DNA from: Sanguinoderma infundibulare
Taxonomy: Eukaryota; Basidiomycota; Agaricomycetes; Polyporales; Polyporaceae
DNA length: 64,000 bases
NCBI GenBank assembly: GCA_032821775.1
Contig: JAVLRN010000020.1
Location: 124,001 to 188,000, forward strand
Direction: 5' to 3'
In this document: positions 21,838-33,853 of the stretch, piece after piece
Layout: each line of letters opens with the position of its first letter
Position numbering within the stretch: the stretch's first letter is position 1
Notes under the pieces: generated by a model
What the model was told of the DNA's origin: nothing
What the model saw: the letters and a program-made list of their open reading frames with translations, nothing else
Databases searched by the model: none
Position numbers and translations under genes: made by a program

Positions 21838-22229
21838 CTCGAACACGTCCAGGACATTGTCGAGCTCTAAGCGAGAGAGGACGATGGTGAAGACGATGTA
21901 CCAGTTGATGATGTACGTTATCTGTCGCGCATCTGGCGCGGAGGTCTTGAAGAATGTCTTGACATGTTCGCCGGTTGGGTGTGATGTCGTCGCATTCGAG
22001 ACCCTGGTTCGGCGACTGAAGACGATGGATAGAGCACGTCGACGGTCTGCACGGCGGTTGCATAGTATGTGAACACTAGCGTCGGGTTCCAGACGACGGC
22101 GTGGTCAGCCAAGGCCTATGCCTCCCGACGCCCTGGGATGGACATGAGGTACTTGAGCTCGAGGATGTCCGCGAGGTGGCGGCGTTCGCAGCCGGTTGCG
22201 GTTAGGACGTAGGAGGCGGGGGACGGCAT
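21838..22229 (-). pseudogene. Longer relic of the unidentified gene, unit 2
   Basis: This version keeps 170 bp (21866-22035) that is absent from units 1, 3 and 5. The extra piece encodes, in one frame, a membrane-like stretch reading ITYIINWYIVFTIVLSRLEL and running into DNVLDVFE before the GTGAGC donor. It also has FTYYATAVQTVDVL without the TAG seen in the other type. It is still broken: a TAG follows the SIPGRREA stretch and the frame shifts near 22036. Family unknown; possibly an integral membrane protein. Confidence 0.4.
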
Positions 22230-23122
22230 AAGGTGGGGATGGGCAGCGTCAGCAGGCAGAGGACGACCGGTAGAAAAGACGGCGGAGAGGTTAGGGCCCG
22301 GACGGAGTCGGCTAGAACGTTGTAGATCGGTTTATGCTGGTGATGGAGCGGATATATGCGCGGCGTCGAGCCGTGCACGGGAGTCGAGTCGAGCAGAGAA
22401 CACGGAGACGGGACAAAGCGATTCAGAGAGCGGTCGGGGACGGCATTGCGAGGGCGATCGAGTGGCACGACGCGTCCGACACCAACTGCGAGCGAGAGCG
22501 AGGTCGGAGGAAGACAGGTGAGAGACACGGTCGGGGAGAGACTCGGAGAAGACGCGGACTCGAGATGGGCACAGATCGCGTCGCGCGCTGTGGCTGTGCA
22601 GATGGTGAGACTGTGCAGAGAGCCTGAGCCCGAAGTTTTTGGACGCGGATAGAACAGATCGTCGTCGTCGAGTGAAACCACCAATGATTTACACATGTTA
22701 TGTTTGAAAAAAATCTTGATTTTGCAGGTCAAACATCGAAGGCTTCGCCCAGATTATTTTGGATTCCCCTTCCTCCGTCGTCGGTGGATCAGGCCCCGCT
22801 GAACTCCGCCAGAACCTATTAGGCGGAAAGGGGAGGGTGTGCTCGAATTCGAACATCGCGTAACACAGGGCTGTGCATGGATTCTTGCCAAACCACGAGT
22901 ACACCTCTCCTAGGACATCATCGCTCTCTATTGCTCTTCCTCGCTCGCCCATTCTGGCTGGCATTGTTCTTTTGAGACTCCGTCGTGCCACGCGGCTCGG
23001 CAAAGAAGCTGTCTGTTAGCTGCCTGTCAACGCCTCTCCCTCTCTCTTTCTGCAACGCCACTCGCTCGACTGACCTGCTTCTCCCTCGGAGACTTCTACA
23101 ACACTTCCATTCCCATAGAGTG

Positions 23123-25903
23123 ATGGCAGACGGCGTTACTCAGTCGACTCAGGCTCCCACCCAAACCCAACTAGCATCTCAGCACCACTATGTCGAGGAC
23201 ACTAGCTTGTGGGGCTTTCTCATTCCTTGCAATGCCAACAACCCCAACGTCGCTCGCATCAACTTCAACAAGCTCAAGACAAAGTACACCGTCGGTCGAG
23301 CACCGCGCAACGACATCCAGTTCCCCAACTGTTTGATCGTTAGTAAGTGGCGTGGTTTGTCTCGAGCCCAGTTATTCAATAACGGACCTGTCCAGGTAGC
23401 AAGCATTGCATCTTTCAATGGGATGGAGTCGAAGACCTATCGAAATCCGCTGTCACCGTGACAGACCTCTCCAGCAACGGCACCTTCGTGAGCGCACATC
23501 TCAGGGGTTCGATCCGGTTGATACTGATCCACCGTAGATCAACGGCGAAAGGATTTCGGAACCCGGAAAACGTCAAACTCGCATTCTCCACGACGGCAAT
23601 GAGATTTCCTTTGGCAGCTATCTCGCGCGGCCCATCGAGACCGCACACGAAGACTACCGTACGTTAGTCTACGAGGTCGTTCAGAAATACGAATTCACCA
23701 CACTTGCAGGCTTCATCTTCCGGAGGAGGATACAAGGAGCACCAGCGGATAGTCTGGACGAGTGCTATGATATCCAACACGTCCTCGGAAAGGGGTCGTT
23801 CGCGACTGTAGTCAAGGCCCTTCACAGAACAGAGGGTGAGTGGTACGCGGTGAAGATCTTCCAGAAGAACAGGCTTCGCCAGGGACTACTCGGAGATCGG
23901 CGCGATATTCAACAGAAAGCTCTTCTCCGGGAGATCGACATTATGAAGCGTCTCCATCATCCCAATATCTGCAGGTACAAGGATGTATTCATAGAACCGA
24001 ACAGCATGTGTGCGTATGGCCTCGTCTGAATCCAAGCGCTGAGTCAGTGCTGAATGCTGGGCCTCTGTAGCTCTGGTGATGGAATACGTTAAAGGCGGCG
24101 ACCTCTTGGGCTACCTCCACAAATGCGGTGCATTGCGTGCGCAACTCTTTCCGACTCATCTGGCAGATTTATCGCCAACTGATTACCGTGGCAGCGGAGC
24201 AGGAAGTCCAGTACTTCGCCTACCAGATTTGCGAGGCCCTCCACGTAATGCCTCCGTACCTCTCTATTTTTCTGCCTCCCGCTCACCCTTTCTTACAGTA
24301 TGTGCACGATATGGGCATCACGCACCGCGACCTCAAACCCGACAACATCCTGCTGACGGATGACAAGCCTCCCATCGTGAAGATCGCGGACTTTGGTCTG
24401 GCGAAGATGGTGGACAGCCATACATTCCTCCATGTGCGTTCCTTTCTGCGCCGACGTCCAACCCGCCTTGATCTCATCGCTCTTCAGACGATGTGCGGAA
24501 CACCGGAATACCTCGCCCCGGAGGTCGTCAAGGGGAACGATGGCTACGACCAGGTTGTAGACAGCTGGAGCGTCGGCGTGATCGTTTTCGCATTGTATGG
24601 TTTCTGCTTAACTGATGCTCGCCCTCGCCGCCCTCGCCGATTCTCATTGACCCGCTGCTCGCTCGTTACAGGCTCACGAGTTGCACGCCTTTTGTAGAGT
24701 TCCCGGAGGGTACCGATATCGCGACCGTGGTCGCCAACCGCAAAGTCGAGTGGACTGTCCTCCACAAGGAACCGATCAACGTCAGCGAATGCGGTCAGTA
24801 TATCTCGCGCCCCGTGTCTCTTTCGGGCGTGATCTCATGGGGCGCTCCCGACAGGCGAAGACTTCATGCGCCAGCTGATGGACTACGATCCGTCAACGCG
24901 CATGACGCTCACGGACGCGCGCGGCCATCCGTGGCTCGCAGAACAAGCGGCCATACACGCCGCGCCCGACGACCCGCCCGCGAACACCCAACCCTCCCAA
25001 GAGCAAGACGAGGAGTTCGCCAGCCTGCCCCCAGAAACCCAATTCGACTCCCAAGCGGCGTCTGCAGCACTGGACATGTCCATGCGCTCCGTGCGCTCAG
25101 TTGGCAGCGCCAGTGGCGTCGCGCTGAGCCGCATGAGCATAGCAGACATCGGCATGGACACCCGATCCCAGGCCGCGCAAGCTCAGGCTCTCCCAGCCAT
25201 TCCCGAAGGCGGCAGCGCTGCAACGCCTCCGCATGTCGCCGCGGAGGACGCAGACTCGCCGGAGATGTTCGTCTTTCCGGCAAGCCAGTACGAGCATGAC
25301 GAGGCGGGCGGAGGATCGAGTCAGGCGGGGAGCAGCCAGCTGCCGCATCCTGTGCAGCGCCGCGCGGACGTCATACGGCGCGCGCAACACAAGGGCATCG
25401 AGCTGCCGGCCCCGTCGCAGGACATGCAGGCGCGCGCCGCTGCGGAGCTCGACGACGTCGCGACGGACCTAGACCCAGATCCTGCCGTTCCCGCAGGCGA
25501 TGTCGAGACAGGCAGCGAGAGCGGTGAAGGCGAGGGCGAGCGGCGCGCGGCGCCACTACCGCCACGGATGGCGACAACCTCGCGCGCAAGTGGCAAGCGC
25601 AAGGCTTCAGAGATGGATTTGGATCCAGGCTCTATTCCGACAAACGCTGGGTCTGGAGAGGTCGCCGCGGACGCTTTTCGGGAAGGAGATAGCGAGGGGA
25701 CGGGAGCCCGTGGTGAAACGAAGAGAGGGCGCAAAGGAGCGAAAGCGGCAGACCGCTCACCGTCCGCCAAAAAGCCGCGCACCAGTCGCGCGCGACCCGC
25801 ACCGGCGACGGAAGAGGAGGAAGACGTCGTGGCTGCGTGTAGATCTGCCGCCAGGAATATATTTCGTTCATCCGAGTTTGTGGCTGTGCGCGCAGTGGGA
25901 TAG
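23123..25903 (+). CDS. CHK2/Rad53/Cds1-family checkpoint kinase, copy 3
   Basis: Exons 23123-23342, 23396-23487, 23538-24009, 24071-24136, 24195-24244, 24299-24433, 24488-24594, 24672-24793 and 24855-25903 give 770 residues with an open frame. With copy 5 it forms a distinct subtype: Ala128Ser in the FHA domain, Ala150Glu and Arg153Gln in the FHA-kinase linker, Ala389Val in the C-lobe, and tail changes including a Val to Ile at the IADIGMD stretch. The catalytic Lys210, Asp311 and Asp331 and activation-loop Thr346/Thr350 are intact. The upstream region is the second promoter type, shared with copies 4 and 5. Confidence 0.9.
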
Positions 25904-25978
25904 CCGAGGCGTCGAGTAGAGTGTGGCCAAGTGCGGCAAGCGTCGACGGGAGTACCAAGTAGAACGGCTATGATAGGG

Positions 25979-26038
25979 CATGTTTCAGGGAATATAGCAC
26001 AGTAGGAGCATGTTTTAGGGACTATAGCACAGTAGGAG
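25979..26038. repeat. 30-bp minisatellite, two units (unit 3)
   Basis: One exact and one variant unit of the 30-bp repeat after the kinase stop. Confidence 0.9.
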
Positions 26039-26048
26039 GCCTCTGTGC

Positions 26049-28149
26049 TATGGTATAGGCGTCTGAGGGACAGGAGGACATGTTTCGGGTACAAGGGCAC
26101 TCAATTCGCACATCAGGGAGTTCAACGAAAACGACGTATTTCATTGGAGCTATGCTAGACATAGCACACCACTCGTATATACACGCTATGTACTCCCGGG
26201 AATCACCACCCAATCGACTCGTGAGGCCGCGCATTGTGCGCAGGAGAGCCTGAGGATGTTGAGATGCGCGGCCCCAGGCTGGCTCATAAACTAGCTCACC
26301 CTGGGGTGTCGCTTCCGCGGTTTTCAGTTGGGAGATTGTCAGTGGTCATGTAGGGAGGAATACCGGAAGTGGCCGACGTCGTCCATGTGCGAGCAGAGAC
26401 GGTACCAAGTGTCCATACTGTGAATGTTCGACATTCGCACCCGAAGGCCTGACAATTCGAATCGACTTCAGCGCACCGCACGAGACTCGTTCGAGGACGT
26501 ACCATGTTCGGATACTCTGCAAGCAAACAGCGCAGTACAATTCTGTTCCGGGCGGACGCGGTACCAAGATGCGTGCCCAAAGCTACGAATGTTCTGTTGA
26601 CAGGCCGCGGTAAGTGTTCGCGACGACGTGCTCCGAAGCGATCCGAAGAACAACGTACCAAGCGTGTCCTTGATGGGATCTCGCCCTCGACACGAGGACT
26701 CCAACGATGCTGGGTGGCCTTTGCGAGCTCTGTACAGCACTCGCGCGCCTCTGCTCATTGCTTCCCTGCTGTGCATCTCTTTTGTCGTGCGTGCACTGAT
26801 TTCCTGCTTTCATTTTAGTTCTGTTCAGCGCGCATGCCCAGAAATACGTCAGCTGCAGTACCAAACCAGCTCAAATGATAATGTACCAAGCTCGCTCCCT
26901 CGGTTTTCAGTTTGGAAATGTTGAGAAATGGGATCGCGCGCGAATGGTGCTGTGTGGAGGAATACCGGAAGTGGCCGACATCGTCCATGGGCGAGTGGAG
27001 ATCGTCGTTCTGCGAAGGTTTGAGGAGAATCACACGAGCGAGAACGTACCATGTTCAGATACTCTGTCATGCACTTCCCAATGAGCGGAGGCGGTACCAA
27101 GATGCGTGAATGTTCTGTTGACAGACTCGAGTAAGCATCGTGAACACGCGCTCACACGCGATCGGAAGAACAACTTACCAAGAGTGCACTTGGTGCGATT
27201 GCTCGCTCGAAATGCGATGATGATGGCCATCTCGCCTGCCCCTGTGCATGTCTTCCCGGACTTGTCTGCGTGGTTGAGGCCGAGCACATCCTCTGGTGCG
27301 AGCTTGTGATCATAGATCGGATCCTCTGGAAAACAACGATGATGAGCGTCCATCTCGACGTGAGTTTGATCACGAGGTTGATCCACTAACCGTCTTCGAT
27401 GCACGACGGCTGCTTGAAGGTCGCGACCTGGATCAATGTAGTCAAGTCCTTCTCCAACACGCCTATTCATGATTGCCGCGGTAAGCATCCGCAATAACGC
27501 GCTCCAAAGCGATCCGAAGAACAACGTACCAAGTCGTGTCCTTGATGGGATCGCGCCCTGGACATGAGGACCCAGTCGATGCTGGCTGGCCTTTGCGAGC
27601 TCTGTACAGCACTCGCGCGCCTCCGCTCGTTGCTTCCCTGCTGTGCATCTCTTTCCTCGTGCGTGCACCGTTTTCCCGCTTTCGGTCAGTGCATGGTGCG
27701 GGACTTGAATGCGACAGAAGTGAGAATGTACCATATCCAGGTACTCCCAAGCAAATGGCGCAGTACCACACGAGCTCCTTGATGGAGTTCCGGGCGGACG
27801 CGGTATCAAGTTGCACACCAAGAAGAGCTACGAAAGTCTTGTTAACAGACCGTGATAAATGTTCACCACACTAACGGAAGAATGGCGTACCAAGCATGTA
27901 CTTGACGCGATCACACCCCGGTCGACGCCCGTCGAGATATTACGATCCCCGAGAAGCGCGAACATCCAGATGACGGACGTACCAAGTTGCGCATGCGCGC
28001 GCCGAGAGTCGTGCTGACTCAGACTGGATGCTTGTTAACTCGTTGATCACCGTACCAAACAGGCCTAATGGATTACGTACCAAATAACTTATGCCGGGGG
28101 ACACGCTATTGTTCTATAGCTTGCTCGATGAGTAGTCCGCATGCCTAGG
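26049..28149. repeat. Degenerate sub-repeat region, unit 3
   Basis: Same block order as unit 1 at an offset of 21,489. It matches units 2 and 4-6 until about 27,860, where private substitutions begin (for example gataaatgttcaccac). The 263-codon minus-strand open frame is at 27030-27821. Confidence 0.7.
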
Positions 28150-28170
28150 ATGTAGAACGAGAATACGTAC

Positions 28171-29055
28171 GAAACCAGGCACGAGGTTAAGAGCGACGTC
28201 CGCGCCCCCGGCGTGAGGTTCCCCAGGCTGTGTTGCGCAGCATCAATCAGCACATGTCGAGGATTGCAGGCAAGACGGTACATACCGTGGCAGGGTGCAT
28301 CAAGGGGTGCAAGTTATACTCGAAGAGGGCGTCAACGTGGGCTTCTCTTCCGGTGCGCCCTCGTAGCGCAGAATAGCAGAGTTGATCCCGTTTGCGAAAC
28401 CAAGCATACTGGTGTCCAACATGGTGTTCGGGAGAGCGCGGATCGACTAGTTCTTGAGCTCCGGGTTCGCTTCCAGCTGCCGGAATCCAGGCGAAAAGTG
28501 AGCCCCAAATGAAGCCTGGAGATAGACGATGCGAGCTCACAACGAACGAGTACCGCTGAGCCGCGAGAATCTGGATCTCATAGATAGTGAGCGGGACAGT
28601 ATTCTGGCCATCAGCCTCGATGACTGTCATGGAGTGCCCGGCAATCGAGAATTTGTAGTTGGGATCGCAGGAGATACTGACGAGGCAGAACCGGTAGCTG
28701 GAGAGAATATGGCCCATGATCAGATGATTTGGGGACCGGAAGATCAAGAAATGACACACACCGCGTTCCTTGCGTCACCCGGATGACTGCCAGCTCCGAC
28801 GTCGGGTTCTCCCACCAGCGTCCCATGCCGTTGATCAGGTTGGAGTCCGGCTTCCTGCAGGTCGCGCTAGTGTCAAAATGTGCTCGTGAACGCTGAAGAC
28901 ATAACACTGACGGCGGAAGATGCGTAGGCCGCGACGGTGACATGGTACCAGTCCGCGAGCGTAATGACGAATGGTGAGCATATCGCGAACGTCGAGGCAG
29001 TACCAGCTGCATACCGTGGTCGAATAAGGCGACCGAATGCAGAGACCGTCGTCAC
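28171..29055 (-). pseudogene. Laccase relic, unit 3
   Basis: Same blocks and the same TAG in the NYWIRA motif as in the other units. The last block is of the unit 1 type (PGEPHAGGADVALN). It has private changes such as EADG flanked by different silent sites, and a small run of unique substitutions near 28,600. Confidence 0.85.
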
Positions 29056-30557
29056 ACTGCAGTAGTCATAATCGATGGCTGTCGCGAAGGAAGGCATGAA
29101 TGGGGAGCAGGGGGAAGGGCACCATGATGAATGTCGAGGAGATGGGGCGGGGATGGACAAAAGGACGGGTGTCGAGACGCCAAAGGGATCCAAGTCCCCG
29201 TTCACGACCGACACTGGCCAAAGCAGCACAAACAGTTGTCTAAGCCCTGTCGCTTAGCCATCTTGCGACATCTATTTGTTGAGTCAGCGCATCCCCAATC
29301 AATTACCCGCGAATGCGGTTCATCTGATGCTGCGCGTGCTCACGTACCTGAGAATTCATGGCCGCTGCTGGACCGTTGCCACTGTTACGGCCAGTCCAAT
29401 CCACGGACGTACGTTCCGGGTACCTCGAACACTGGGAGCAGCACTATAACAGCACGATTACGCATAGAATCCATATGCCACATAGGGCTGAGGATGGACT
29501 CGCGTACTTGACACCAATGCGCGCCGACCGTCGCAGCTGGCCTAAACCAGGCACTGTTTCGGACGGGGATGTCAATGTCGCAGAGGCGGCTTCCGCGGGC
29601 TTCTGTTTTCCCCGCGTGCGCGAGGACACGGGAGGCTCGGCGATGGACATGGACGACATGGATTTGATGAGCTCTTCTGTTGGATCGTTAGACGGCGCTG
29701 CTCACGAGCGGGCTTCGCGGATGGCTTGTCGGCTGAGACGCGGCTGCATCCACAGAGTTGTTCCAGGTTGGCACGCGCACAGGGCTACGCAGCGGCGGAC
29801 AGGGGGAGCGGCCCTCGGAGGTGTCTGGAAGGTGCGATCCAAGGATGATTGGCGGCTTGCGTGACCGACATTCTCTTTTCGGGACTCGTCGCACGGCCTA
29901 CTCATCCGGGATCCTGAAAGTACACAGTCCACAGTCAGCAATCAGCGAGACCTGGCCAATCCCCAGGACACATCATTCCAGAAGAATTCCAATCCGCGGT
30001 ATGGCGTCATGGAGACGATCGCGGTTAGACGCAAATCAGTCACAATGCATCCATCTGTTACTGACAGCGACTTTGCGCAGTCTTCTTTGCCCGCAGGCGG
30101 CGCCCAGTGTATCGGAAAGCACATGATTACATACCAATTGCACAGATCTTCGTGGATGCGGAGAATTTGTTTGCACAACGCGGAATGGTTGGGAGAACCG
30201 AGCAGATCAAGCGGCGGAGGATGCGAGGATGGTGCATACGGGACGAGGACTAGCTGGAGCGGAGGACGCGAAATGTTAGGAAACGCAAACTGCGGCAGTA
30301 CCGGAGATCAACACCGAAGATTCCAGGCGGGTCTCGCGTATCGCAACGTCCGTCTCGCTCGGACGCCGAGGTCGTAGATTCCAATGTGCGATGACCGTCC
30401 CTTGACGACGGTGGGGGAACGCCGAGTCGTAGCAGATCAAGATGTCAATATGAAGGTTCCGAACATGCGGACGCGAGGCCGACCATCGCGTGTGTCGTCA
30501 GGAACGTTGTGGATCCTCTGAGCGGTTGTGCAGCCTCGAAACAGGGAACCGGCTCCC

Positions 30558-30683
30558 GAGATCTGCGATATTGATTGGGCTCGCGGGCCTGCAGACGTCA
30601 CAGACCGTGAGATCCTCCGCATACATACTAAGAACATGAAGCTCGCTGATTCGAGCTGGCTCACCGCGTCTGGGTACTCAGCA
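30558..30683 (+). pseudogene. Cdc48/p97 fragment, unit 3
   Basis: Same signature (EILRIHTKNMKLAD at 30609-30650) and the same truncation. Spacer without recognised genes lies on both sides (29056-30557 and 30684-32739). Confidence 0.8.
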
Positions 30684-32739
30684 CGTCGGAACTGCATGCT
30701 CACCAGGTCGTGCTGGTGGCGCGTTCCGTCCCGTCCCGTCCGTTCCGATCATTCGACGTCGTCTGTGGCTCGGTGGTGTGCACTGTGGGCACGAGCGGGC
30801 GCCGAAGAAGACCTGAGAACCTCGGTTTGGACCAGGGGGATGGCTGCGGCGGCCAACGTACATCAAAAGCACTAGATGGGACAATAATTCGCGACCATTC
30901 ATGACGACCGCAGTCTTCGCATGTGGGCCGTAATTTTTGCGCTTCTATAGGGCCGCACGCGGTGCCTCGCGACCGCACAAGACGACGTGACCGGGCTGCA
31001 GGGGCTGGATGTTTCGAGTGCCTAGTGGGTGGGTGCATTGTGCGCTCGCGGAGCCACGATGAAGATAAGACATGTTCTATGTATTCTGCCCGGACGAACG
31101 CAACAACCTGTGTGATAAATACGATCATCCAGGATCCACGACAACAGGCAAAGGGCGGATTGGGGACAACGGTCGACCATTGAAAATCGAGGAGTGAGGC
31201 GAGGCAGGGGACAGGGACGCGAGCCGTGGATGCGATGATGCGCGACCATACGTTCGCGCTTAGAATGGGGGGTTGACGACGGCGATTCGATTGATGGAAT
31301 TGGCTCGAGCCTCCGAGCACCGGCGGCGTCTGCTCCACTTGATACCGCTTCGAGTGCGGATCGCGACGAGAACGCGGCCTGGAGGCGGGCATGTCGGCGC
31401 CATGTGGGTTGATTTCGCAGCGGAGCAACAGCCTCCCCTGAAGAAACGCAGTATTAAAGACCTGTTGAGAAGACGAAGACGACCCATTCCTCACTGGTGT
31501 TGCACCCGCCCGCCCCGCGCCACGCCGTCTCCTCTTCCGAATTTGCTGACAATGATTTCACTCGCTCACTCACTCCTCGTCCCACCTCGAATGTACGTGT
31601 CCGCCATCTTGTTGTCGAGGTCGTAGTGCTAACGATGTTGTACCCAGCGCCGCGTCCTCGCCCTGAACCGGTCCGATACGTGGTAGATATATGTTAGCCA
31701 TTGCACAAGAGCGTGTTGGCGATAAACTGACCTCAATTTCGGTTCGTAGACGGCGCGCGTCCGGGAAACTAGTAGCGCCGCGCCGCGCTCTGCCCGGTCT
31801 TGAAGCCCTCATGCTCTTGCCCTCACCCCACGTCTCTTCCTCGCACACTCGCCACTCCGTCGAACCTCGAAACCCGTTATCGAAGCATCCGCCGCAACTA
31901 AGCATTCGACATATGGCGTCTGTGCATGGCATCCGTGTCGGTCTCTACCTCGTCCTGGTACGTCTCGTGAGCTGAACAACCCAACCCGGACGACGCTCAC
32001 CATGACCATGTTGGACGGGGCCCGCTCCGCAGTGGCTCTTCTCCGCCGTCCTATTGGGGCTGACGGGCACCCCCGCGCGAGCTTCTTCGGTACGTCGTCG
32101 TCCCTTCTGTCGGTCTGGTCAGTGGTTGGTGTTGTGTTGACGGTCTCCGCATCCGCATTGTGCGCAGCGCTCAACAACCGGAAGGAGTGTAGCTGGCGCT
32201 CTGGGTGAGCGAAGATGAGAGGGGGCGGGGGGGCTGCCGTTGCGCGCCCTGTATAGTTTGTTCTTCGGTCTCCGGCGTTATGTCCCGAGGATCTGGACTT
32301 TCATCAGACCGTCTCGTATTGTACTTGTGCACTTGTCCTGTAATACACACCTCTGTACAACACGTAGACGGCACGCGTCCGGTAAACTTTGCGTCGGCCT
32401 CGATGGCGGTGTCGGTTTCGTGGGCGCAGTCCACGTCTTGCTGTTGTTTCCGCCAGTGCGGAGGGTTGGACCGATATTTGCTGTGCGGGGACGCTTTGGT
32501 GATCCTGGGTGGGCGACCGGTGGGGCAGGATGAGCGGGGACGGAGGGCGGCGGGTGGTGCTGGCGCGAGTGGGCATGGAGTTCGCGTTCGGGCGTAGAAT
32601 GGCGTTCATTATTGGGGGAGGGGAATCCGGAGACGTCCATGAGCTGAGAAGTAGTACGGAAATTAGCGAGCAACGGCTGCACGCGCGTCGGACAATGATC
32701 AGCGTCAGAGCAGGCACAGTGAGCAAAGGGCGTGCTCAC

Positions 32740-32958
32740 CTCGAACACCTCAAGGACGTTGTCGAGCACGTCGACGGTCTCCATGGCGGTCGCGTACTAT
32801 GTGAACAGCAGCGTCAGGTTCCGGACGGCGTGGTCAGCCAAGGCCTGTGCGTCCGGACGCTGTGGGACGGACATGAGGTACTTGAGCTCGAGGATGTCCG
32901 CGAGGTGGCGGCGTTCGCAACCGGTCGCGGTTAGGACGTAGGAGGCGGGGGAAGGCAT
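32740..32958 (-). pseudogene. Relic of the unidentified gene, unit 3
   Basis: Short version without the 170-bp piece. It has the TAG between FT and YATAM, as in unit 1, and reads YATAMETVDVLDNVLEVFE to the donor. Confidence 0.4.
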
Positions 32959-33853
32959 AAGGTGGGGATGGGCAGCGTCGGCAGGCAGAGGACGACCGGT
33001 AGAAAAGACGGCGGAAAGGTTGGGGCCCGGACGGAGTCGGCTAGGACGTTGTAGATCGGTTTATGCTGGTGACGGAGCGGATATATGCGCGGCGTCGAGC
33101 CATGCACGGGAGTCGAGTCGAGCAGAGAACACGGAGACGGGACAAAGCGATTCAGAGAGCGGTCGGGGACGGCATTGCGAGGGCGATCGAGTGGCACGAC
33201 GCGTCCGACACCAACTGCGAGCGAGAGCGAGGTCGGAGGAAGACAGGTGAGAGACACGGTCGGGGAGAGACTCGGAGAAGACGCGGACTCGAGATGGGCA
33301 CAGATCGCGGCGCGCGCTGTGGCTGTGCAGATGGTGAGACTGTGCAGAGAGCCTGAGCCCGAAGTTTTTGGACGCGGATAGAACAGATCGTCGTCGTCGA
33401 GTGAAACCACCAATGATTTACACATGTTATGTTTGAAAAAAATCTTGATTTTGCAGGTCGAACATCGAAGGCTTCGCCCAGATTATTTTGGATTCCCCTT
33501 CCTCCGTCGTCGGTGGATCAAGCCCCGCTGAACTCCGCCAGAACCTATTAGGCGGAAAGGGGAGGGTGTGTGCGAATTCGAACATCTCGTAGCACAGGGC
33601 TGTGCATGGATTCTTGCCAAATCACGAGTACACCTCTCCTAGGACATTATCGCTCTCTATTCCTCGTCCTCGCTCGCCCATTCTGGCTGGCATTGTTCTT
33701 TTGAGACTCCGTTGTGCCACGCGGCTCGGCAAAGAAGCTGTCTGTGAGCTGCCTGTCAACGCCTCTCCCTCCCCCGCTCTGCAACGCCACTCGCTCGACT
33801 GACCTGCTTGCCCTCGGAGACTTCTACAACACGTCCATTCCTATTGCAGAGTG

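Larger units (their letters stand above)
11835..22588 (+). repeat. Tandem repeat unit 2 (about 10.75 kb)
   Basis: Second unit. Its 5' part (leader and kinase) matches unit 6 at an offset of 42,975. From about 14,690 onwards it matches unit 4 at an offset of 21,482, so it is itself a mosaic. Confidence 0.95.
22589..33317 (+). repeat. Tandem repeat unit 3 (about 10.73 kb)
   Basis: Third unit. From its start to about 27,860 it matches unit 5 at an offset of 21,482. After that it diverges and becomes more like unit 1 in the laccase-relic region. Confidence 0.95.
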
